A DNA stretch of 10,839 nt, taken from NCBI GenBank assembly GCA_020439605.1, contig JAGQSI010000036.1, forward strand, positions 1 through 10,839, given 5' to 3'. Within the stretch, counting starts at the first letter, position 1. Every line of letters starts with the position of its first letter. This stretch comes from Acidimicrobiales bacterium (GTDB taxonomy: Bacteria; Actinomycetota; Acidimicrobiia; Acidimicrobiales; Iamiaceae). A program made the translations under genes and the position numbers. Shown here piece after piece: positions 5,875 to 10,839 of the stretch. The notes below the pieces were generated by a model. That model was not told where the DNA came from. It saw nothing but the letters and a program-made list of their open reading frames with translations, and made no database searches.

Positions 5875-6933
5875 GTGATTTCCAAGAAGCACAGAGCATC
5901 AATTACTGCCGCTCTCGTGCTACCGGCTCTGATGCTCGGGGCATGTAGCGCCAAAGACGACAGCACCACATCCACCAACACGGATGCGCCAAAGGCCAAC
6001 ACCGAGGTGTCGGGCTCCATTGTCATCTCCGGCTCATCAACCGTTGAACCAATCACTGCTCTGGTAGCAGAAGAATTCATGGCTCAGAACTCCAACGTCG
6101 ACATCACCGTGGACGGCCCGGGAACCGGTGACGGTTTCGAGCTCTTCTGCAACGGCGAAACCGCGATCTCCGATGCGTCTCGTCCGATCAAGGAAGAAGA
6201 GATCGCAGCTTGTGAAGAAAAGGGCATCGAGTTCATCGAGCTCAAGGTCGGCATCGATGGTTTGTCGGTCATCACCTCTGAGGACAACGAGGTGGAATGC
6301 CTCAGCTTCCAGGACCTCTACGCTCTCGTAGGTCCTGAGTCCGAAGGCTTTTCGAAGTGGACAGATGCGCAGGAGCTCGCCGCCGAGCTCGGCTCGAAGA
6401 CCACTTTCCCTGACAATAACCTGGTAGTGACCGCACCTGGCGCAGAGTCCGGCACCTTCGACTCATTTGTTGAACTGGTGATCGAGGCCGCTGGTGAGGC
6501 CCGTGTCGAGGCCGGCAAGATCACTGAGGACGAGGTTGCCTCGGCCCGTGACGACTACTCGGCTTCCCCAGACGACAACGCCATCATCGAGGGTGTCACC
6601 TTTGATCCAGGTGGCCTTGGATGGGTTGGCTTTGCTTTCGCAGACCAGGCCGAAGGCGTGAAGCTCATGCCGGTCAGCGAAGAAGCCAACGGCGAATGTG
6701 TTGCCCCCACTGCAGAGACCATTCAGGACGGCAGCTACCCCATCAGCCGCTCCCTCTACATCTATGTCAACAAGGCTCAGGCTGAAGAGAACAAGGGCCT
6801 TGGCGCCTTCGTCGACTTCTACCTCGAAGGGCTTAGTGGCTTTGTTGAGTCGGCTGACTACATCGCCCTTGCTGACGACGCCGAGACCATCGCCACATGG
6901 GAAAACCGCACCGTAGGAACACGCGAAGGCTGA
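5875..6933 (+). CDS. pstS: Phosphate-binding lipoprotein, PstS/SphX type (second copy)
   Basis: A 352-residue paralogue of the gene before it, with the same role of capturing phosphate for PstCA. The signal peptide is MISKKHRASITAA followed by a hydrophobic stretch and the lipobox LGAC, giving a lipidated Cys24. A Ser/Thr/Asn-rich linker precedes the binding domain, where ISGSSTVEPI, GPGTGDGFELFCNGE, DASRPIK, APGAESGTFDSF and DDNAIIEGV are all kept. Several blocks are identical to the first copy, for example DLYALVGPESEGFS. Codon use differs: where both encode the same residue this copy often has the C-ending codon (GGC, GAC, AAC, ACC) and the first copy the T- or A-ending one. That suggests stronger expression of this copy (inference). 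It has the best Shine-Dalgarno in the window and is 9 bp from pstC, so it is probably the transporter's main binding protein. Confidence 0.94.
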   Translation: MISKKHRASITAALVLPALMLGACSAKDDSTTSTNTDAPKANTEVSGSIVISGSSTVEPITALVAEEFMAQNSNVDITVDGPGTGDGFELFCNGETAISDASRPIKEEEIAACEEKGIEFIELKVGIDGLSVITSEDNEVECLSFQDLYALVGPESEGFSKWTDAQELAAELGSKTTFPDNNLVVTAPGAESGTFDSFVELVIEAAGEARVEAGKITEDEVASARDDYSASPDDNAIIEGVTFDPGGLGWVGFAFADQAEGVKLMPVSEEANGECVAPTAETIQDGSYPISRSLYIYVNKAQAEENKGLGAFVDFYLEGLSGFVESADYIALADDAETIATWENRTVGTREG

Positions 6934-6942
6934 TTGAGGACA

Positions 6943-7875
6943 ATGAGCGCAGCAAAGGCTGGAAACATCCTTACCATTGAGGACCTATCAGGAGATGCGA
7001 GCCGCCGTTTGAAAGAACGGATCGTGCAAGTTGCCCTGACAGCCGCTGCGCTCACCTCGGTCATTGTCAGCGTTGCCATCATCTACACGTTGTTGGTGGA
7101 TGCGCTGTCATTTCTTGGTTCCATCAAACTCACCGATCTAGGTGACAGTGTCTGGCTGCCGCGCCAAGGCCGTTTCGGGGTTCTATCTCCGCTGTTGGGA
7201 ACGCTATGGGTGACACTCGTAGCAATTCTGGTGGCGGGTCCGATCGGTCTTGGCGCTGCGGTCTATCTCTCGGAGTACGCCAGCCCACGGGTGCGTCGCA
7301 CCATCAAGCCGGTGGTTGAGGTTCTTGCCTCTATCCCATCGGTTGTCGTTGGCTACTTCGCAATCCGTTTCATTTCTCCAGAAATAACTCAGCGGCTCTT
7401 CGAGGGTTCACCCGCCAAGAACCTGATGGTTGCTGGTCTAGGCGTGGGGCTGCTCACCATCCCACTCATGACCTCGGTTTCTGAAGATGCGCTTCGAGCA
7501 GTTCCATCAAATCTTCGTGAGGCCAGCTACGGCCTCGGAGCTCGCAAGGTGACAACGGTGGTGCGAATTGTTATCCCAGCAGCGGTATCGGGTCTTGTAG
7601 CCGGCCTCATCTTGAGTATCTCCAGGGCAATCGGAGAAACCATGGTGGTGTTCCTAGCGGGCGGCAACGTGGGCACTCGACCGGGCTCGCCACTAGATGC
7701 GGGTACCACCATCACCGCAGCGATGGCATCGGTTGCCAGCGGAACCGACAACGTGAAGGGCGTCGGCAACACCTTCGAATCCATCTTCTTCCTCGGCCTG
7801 GTGCTGTTTGCCCTGACGTTGTCACTCAACGTTGCTGCTGGACGTTTCGTGCGCCGAGTGCGCCAGAAGTACTGA
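6943..7875 (+). CDS. pstC: Phosphate ABC transporter permease PstC
   Basis: A 310-residue inner-membrane permease that pairs with PstA to form the phosphate channel. After a short cytoplasmic N-terminus a first hydrophobic helix spans about 26-50, followed by further membrane segments consistent with the usual six. The EAA loop that docks onto PstB begins at E193 (EASYGLGARK) and continues to the typical LSISRAIGETM. The SEYASP and SIPSVVVGYFA segments are also typical of PstC. The ATG at 6943 is nine bases after the pstS stop. Its Shine-Dalgarno (GAGGA) is only two bases away, unusually close, so translation may depend on coupling to pstS. A TTG at 6934 is the alternative start (three codons longer). 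Nothing suggests truncation. Confidence 0.93.
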   Translation: MSAAKAGNILTIEDLSGDASRRLKERIVQVALTAAALTSVIVSVAIIYTLLVDALSFLGSIKLTDLGDSVWLPRQGRFGVLSPLLGTLWVTLVAILVAGPIGLGAAVYLSEYASPRVRRTIKPVVEVLASIPSVVVGYFAIRFISPEITQRLFEGSPAKNLMVAGLGVGLLTIPLMTSVSEDALRAVPSNLREASYGLGARKVTTVVRIVIPAAVSGLVAGLILSISRAIGETMVVFLAGGNVGTRPGSPLDAGTTITAAMASVASGTDNVKGVGNTFESIFFLGLVLFALTLSLNVAAGRFVRRVRQKY

Positions 7876-7883
7876 GGCACGAC

Positions 7884-8810
7884 ATGGCATTGACATCTCC
7901 CGAAGTGACCCAACACGTAGTTGAGTCCAAGCTCAAACAAGAAGGCTCCGACCGCAGTGGGACCGCCTTTCAGGTTCTGCTCATCAGCTGTCTGGTGATC
8001 GTGCTGGGTGCGCTAGTGGCCCTGTTGGCAAGCGTGTCCGGCGACGGCCTGAACACCCTGTCCTCAAGAGGTATAGCGGACTTCGTGCTTCGTCCCTTCT
8101 CGATCCGCCCAGAAAAGACCGGCGTGTTCCAAGGCATCGTCGGAACCGTGACCACTGCGGTGATCGTGGCGCTGTTGGCATTCCCCCTTGGCGTGGCCAG
8201 CGCCGTGTACCTTGAAGAATACTATCACGACAACTGGCTCACCCGGCTGATCGACACCGTCATTCGTAACCTGGCAGGCGTGCCGGCGGTGGTCTACGGC
8301 CTGCTTGGCTACGCCTTGTTTGTAGGCGGGCCGTTCAAGTCCTTGACAGGCGGACGCAGCGTCTTGTCAGCGGGACTTACTCTTTCGATCCTCGTGCTGC
8401 CGATCGTGGTCATCACCTCGGCCGAGGCAATTCGTGCAGTCCCCAAATCGCTACGTGAGGGCGGCTACGGCGTGGGAGCAACACGTTGGGAGGTCACTAA
8501 GACCTTGGTGCTGCCAAACGCTTTTGGTGGGATCCTCACTGGCACGATCCTTGGTCTGGCCCGAGCTCTCGGAGAAGCGGCTCCCCTGATCCTGGTCGGG
8601 GCGAACACCAGCGTTTTCTCAGGCGGTGGATGGGGGGACCTGACCGGTTCATTCACCGCGATGCCAATGATCATCTCGGACTGGTCCACCAGGCCCGCAG
8701 CCAAGTGGAACGGCGTAACTCAAGCGGCCATTCTCGTCACGCTCTTGATCGTGCTGGGAATCAACACCGTGGGAATCATCCTGCGCAACCGCTTCGACAA
8801 GAAGAAGTGA
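7884..8810 (+). CDS. pstA: Phosphate ABC transporter permease PstA
   Basis: A 308-residue partner of PstC in the phosphate channel. A hydrophobic helix at about residues 31-50 follows a polar N-terminus, and several more helices follow. The EAA loop starts at E192 ([14 protein letters not shown]) and runs into [18 protein letters not shown], the PstA version of the motif. YLEEYY and [19 protein letters not shown] are also typical. The ATG is eight bases after the pstC stop, with GAGG six bases upstream overlapping that stop codon. Length is normal for the family. Confidence 0.93.
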   Translation: MALTSPEVTQHVVESKLKQEGSDRSGTAFQVLLISCLVIVLGALVALLASVSGDGLNTLSSRGIADFVLRPFSIRPEKTGVFQGIVGTVTTAVIVALLAFPLGVASAVYLEEYYHDNWLTRLIDTVIRNLAGVPAVVYGLLGYALFVGGPFKSLTGGRSVLSAGLTLSILVLPIVVITSAEAIRAVPKSLREGGYGVGATRWEVTKTLVLPNAFGGILTGTILGLARALGEAAPLILVGANTSVFSGGGWGDLTGSFTAMPMIISDWSTRPAAKWNGVTQAAILVTLLIVLGINTVGIILRNRFDKKK

Positions 8811-8817
8811 GAGACAA

Positions 8818-9645
8818 GTGACAATCACCGAACCAGTAGCAACTGATCCAGCTTCCGAGCATGCATTGTTCGACACCGACGACCTCGCAGTCTTCTATGG
8901 TGACTTTCGAGCTGTGCGTGACGTGAATATCGCGGTGCGCGAGAACGAGATCACAGCGTTCATCGGTCCCTCGGGTTGCGGCAAGAGCACGGTGTTGAGG
9001 TGCTTCAACCGCATGAACGATCTGATCGAAACAGCAAGGGTTGAGGGCCAGCTTCTCTATCACGGTGTGGACCTATATCACCGCGGGGTGAACCCGGTGG
9101 AGGTTCGACGTCGAATCGGCATGGTGTTCCAGAAGCCGAACCCGTTTCCCAAGTCCATCTACGAGAACATTGCCTATGGGCCACGCCTAGCTGGTTTGGC
9201 CAAGAAGGGCTCTGAGATGGATGCGATTGTTGAGCGTTCTCTACGTCAAGCTGCTCTTTGGGACGAGGTCAAGGATCGTCTCAAGGCCTCAGCGTTCGGT
9301 CTCTCTGGTGGCCAGCAACAGCGTCTGTGCATCGCTCGGGCTTTGGCTGTGAACCCTGAAGTGATCTTGATGGATGAGCCGTGCTCGGCACTTGACCCGA
9401 TCGCCACCGGTCGAATTGAAGAACTGATGGTGGAAATCAAGCAGAACTACACCATCATCATCGTTACCCACAACATGCAACAGGCTGCTCGTGTGAGTGA
9501 CCGATGCGCATTTTTCACCACCGAGGTGAACGAGCTGAGCGACACCAGAACCGGTGTGCTCGTGGAGTACGACCTCACCGAGAAGATGTTCTCAAATCCT
9601 TCGGATGAACGAACCGAGAACTACATCACTGGCCGATTCGGCTAG
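8818..9645 (+). CDS. pstB: Phosphate ABC transporter ATP-binding protein PstB
   Basis: A 275-residue cytoplasmic ATPase that powers phosphate import through PstCA. All ABC motifs are in place: Walker [10 protein letters not shown] (50-58), Q-loop glutamine Q105 ([12 protein letters not shown]), signature LSGGQ (162-166), Walker B VILMDEP (182-188, catalytic E187) and switch histidine H218 (VTHNMQQ). The [16 protein letters not shown] segment and the C-terminal ending NYITGRFG are characteristic of PstB. It begins with GTG seven bases after the pstA stop. The Shine-Dalgarno is weak (GAGAG), which fits translational coupling in an operon. The C-terminal region has [15 protein letters not shown] where many PstB proteins have a shorter loop, but this is within family variation as far as I can tell by eye. 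Confidence 0.96.
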   Translation: MTITEPVATDPASEHALFDTDDLAVFYGDFRAVRDVNIAVRENEITAFIGPSGCGKSTVLRCFNRMNDLIETARVEGQLLYHGVDLYHRGVNPVEVRRRIGMVFQKPNPFPKSIYENIAYGPRLAGLAKKGSEMDAIVERSLRQAALWDEVKDRLKASAFGLSGGQQQRLCIARALAVNPEVILMDEPCSALDPIATGRIEELMVEIKQNYTIIIVTHNMQQAARVSDRCAFFTTEVNELSDTRTGVLVEYDLTEKMFSNPSDERTENYITGRFG

Positions 9646-9683
9646 TCCGACCCAACTGTCCCGATCCAAAGTCCCCGTCAAAG

Positions 9684-9704
9684 TAGGGCTGGGTTCCCTA
9701 GCCT
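9684..9704 (+). promoter_or_regulatory. Hairpin and possible -10 element between pstB and phoU
   Basis: TAGGG (9684-9688) can pair with CCCTA (9696-9700) around a seven-base loop, and an alternative pairing is GGCT with AGCC. No T-run follows, so it is not a typical intrinsic terminator. TAGCCT at 9699-9704 fits the TANNNT -10 pattern and could give phoU its own promoter with a short leader. No PHO box is visible here. The two readings overlap and neither is firm. Confidence 0.3.
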
Positions 9705-9739
9705 GATCTGGCAGCTCTACAACGCTGAGGAGCACGAAC

Positions 9740-10471
9740 ATGAACACCGACAATGTGAGAAAGAGCTTTCAGCAGACGCTGGAGGAGATCCGCCAAGAGA
9801 TGGTCCAGTTGGCAGCAATGGTGACCGAGGGCATTCCACGCGCCACCGAAGTGTTGCTCGATATGGACCTCGCAGGAGCTCAGGAGATCATCGAAGGCGA
9901 TGACCCGTTGGATGACCGAGCACTCGAGCTCGAAGAGCGTTGCTATCAGCAACTCGCCCTTCAGCAGCCGATGGCCGGCGATCTTCGCCACATAGTCACC
10001 GCCATTCGGATGGTTTCGGAGATTGAGCGTTCCGGCGATTTGGTTGTGAACATTGCCAAGGGTGCGCGTCGGATTCTTGGTACTGAACTTTCAGCGCGTC
10101 TTCGTGGCTTGATCTCGCAGATGGGCGAGGAGGCAACCTTGCTGTTTCGTCTCGCTATCGATGCCTATATGGATGAGGACGCATCGTTGGCTGCAGCGCT
10201 AGATGACCTAGATGATCGACTTGATGCAATCCACCGTGACTATGTGCAGGAGATCTTCTTGGCGCACCATGACGGCGAGCTCAAGGTTGAGGGAGCTGTT
10301 CAGCTTGCTCTAATCGGTCGCTACTACGAGCGCATCGGTGATCACGCGGTCAACATTGGTGAGAGGGTGCGCTACATGGTGACGGGGTGGCTCCCCGAGC
10401 ACACCGGCACCGCTCGTGCTCAGGCTGCTTCTGTTCAAACTGAGTCTGACCAGGAACCCGTCGAGGAGTAG
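9740..10471 (+). CDS. phoU: Phosphate signalling protein PhoU
   Basis: A 243-residue cytoplasmic regulator that connects the Pst transporter to the phosphate sensor kinase and restrains the response when phosphate is plentiful. It has the two similar helical halves of PhoU, each with the metal-binding EXXXD motif: E96-D100 (EIERSGDLVVNIAKGA) and E197-D201 (YERIGDHAVNIGERV). The last 20 residues are a polar tail (from about TARAQAAS) that looks disordered. ATG 9740 is preceded by GAGGAG at 9727-9732 with a seven-base spacer. The 94-bp gap after pstB is wider than the others in the cluster, so phoU may be transcribed separately together with the kinase that follows. Confidence 0.93.
   Translation: MNTDNVRKSFQQTLEEIRQEMVQLAAMVTEGIPRATEVLLDMDLAGAQEIIEGDDPLDDRALELEERCYQQLALQQPMAGDLRHIVTAIRMVSEIERSGDLVVNIAKGARRILGTELSARLRGLISQMGEEATLLFRLAIDAYMDEDASLAAALDDLDDRLDAIHRDYVQEIFLAHHDGELKVEGAVQLALIGRYYERIGDHAVNIGERVRYMVTGWLPEHTGTARAQAASVQTESDQEPVEE
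10463..10468 (+). promoter_or_regulatory. Ribosome binding site of the sensor kinase inside the end of phoU
   Basis: GAGGAG lies within the last codons of phoU, six bases before GTG 10475. It fixes the kinase start and indicates that the two genes are translated from one message. Confidence 0.65.
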
Positions 10472-10474
10472 GGC

Positions 10475-10839
10475 GTGCGCAGGTCTGTCCTTCGGTCTCG
10501 AATTGATTCGTTTCGCAGCCGCTTCGACAAGACGCAGTCTTCTGATTCGGTCTCCGTGGAGGTTGCCCTTGAGCGACTCGGGACCGCAATCGATCAGCAC
10601 TTTGCCAAGCAGGCGGCAACTCGAGTTACCGCAGATCGTCTAGTTGGTGCGCTCGATGCGATACCGCAAGGCATTGTTCTGACCGACTCCCAAGGCTCTG
10701 TTGTGTTTCGCAACCAGACCGCCCGTTCCTACCTGTCGGCACGTCATGGTGAGGCTCTCGTAGGTTCTTTGATGGAGGACCTCATCGCTGAGGCTGCCAA
10801 AGGCAACCCAGTGTCTCGGACAATCGATGTGTTTGGTCC
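10475..10839 (+). CDS. SenX3/PhoR-type sensor histidine kinase, N-terminal part (partial)
   Basis: 121 complete codons of a gene that leaves the window on the right. The N-terminus (MRRSVLRSRIDSFRSRF) is basic and polar, residues 27-50 look helical, and from about 56 a PAS-like domain begins with RLVGALDAIPQGIVLTD, then VVFRNQTARSYLSARHGEAL and RTIDVFG. This matches what I know of actinobacterial SenX3-like phosphate kinases, which phosphorylate a PHO-box-binding regulator. The catalytic HisKA and ATPase domains would lie beyond the edge and are unseen. No membrane helix is present in this part, whereas SenX3 and PhoR usually have one or two before the PAS domain. Start GTG 10475 is set by GAGGAG six bases upstream, three bases after the phoU stop. 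Confidence 0.75.
   Translation, partial: MRRSVLRSRIDSFRSRFDKTQSSDSVSVEVALERLGTAIDQHFAKQAATRVTADRLVGALDAIPQGIVLTDSQGSVVFRNQTARSYLSARHGEALVGSLMEDLIAEAAKGNPVSRTIDVFG

Noticed and set aside
9740..10471. A PHO box upstream of phoU
   Set aside because: I looked through 9646-9739 for GTTCAC-type 11-mers on both strands and found none in register. phoU is more likely expressed from a basal promoter or by read-through.
1..10839. CRISPR arrays, insertion sequences, phage or defence genes
   Set aside because: No regularly spaced repeats, transposase motifs or terminal inverted repeats were seen. The gene content is an ordinary phosphate locus with a few unusual details.

Overview
The window looks like a phosphate-acquisition and polyphosphate locus from an actinobacterium. 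Moderately high GC, frequent GTG starts, the SenX3-like PAS kinase next to phoU, TANNNT -10 elements with little 5' leader, and 11-bp GTTCACC-type PHO boxes all fit Actinobacteria. The style of the proteins suggests the class Acidimicrobiia, but that placement is an inference from memory, not a computed phylogeny.

Layout, left to right. (1) Bases 1-41 hold the first codons of a divergent minus-strand gene with a good ribosome binding site. A 139-bp divergent intergenic region follows, with a perfect 12-bp tandem repeat and a short inverted repeat. (2) A membrane-anchored HtrA/DegP-type serine protease (181-1674) has a long Pro/Ser/Ala-rich N-terminal region, one membrane helix, a trypsin-like domain with an intact triad, and a PDZ domain. 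(3) A small uncharacterised protein follows (1722-1994). (4) A polyphosphate kinase 1 has a complete Nudix hydrolase domain fused to its C-terminus (2084-4585). (5) Two adjacent, closely similar phosphate-binding lipoproteins of the PstS/SphX type follow (4691-5743 and 5875-6933), then pstC, pstA and pstB with gaps of 7-9 bp. (6) phoU (9740-10471) and, 3 bp later, the start of a PAS-containing SenX3/PhoR-type histidine kinase that runs off the right edge (10475-10839).

How they fit together. PstS captures periplasmic phosphate, PstCA forms the membrane channel and PstB powers uptake. PhoU passes the state of the transporter to the sensor kinase, and the kinase's partner regulator (not in the window) would bind the PHO boxes. 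Such arrays of GTTCACC-like 11-mers lie directly upstream of ppk-nudix, the first pstS and the second pstS, and nowhere else that I could see. Uptake and polyphosphate metabolism therefore look like one phosphate-starvation regulon. At ppk and at the second pstS the last in-phase 11-mer begins exactly 16 bp before a TANNNT -10 element.

The points most worth attention are the PPK1-Nudix fusion, the shared geometry of the PHO-box promoters, the codon-diverged pstS pair, and the kinase that seems to lack an N-terminal membrane segment. I saw no mobile elements, CRISPR arrays, tRNAs or rRNAs. No stretch over 300 bases lacks a gene.
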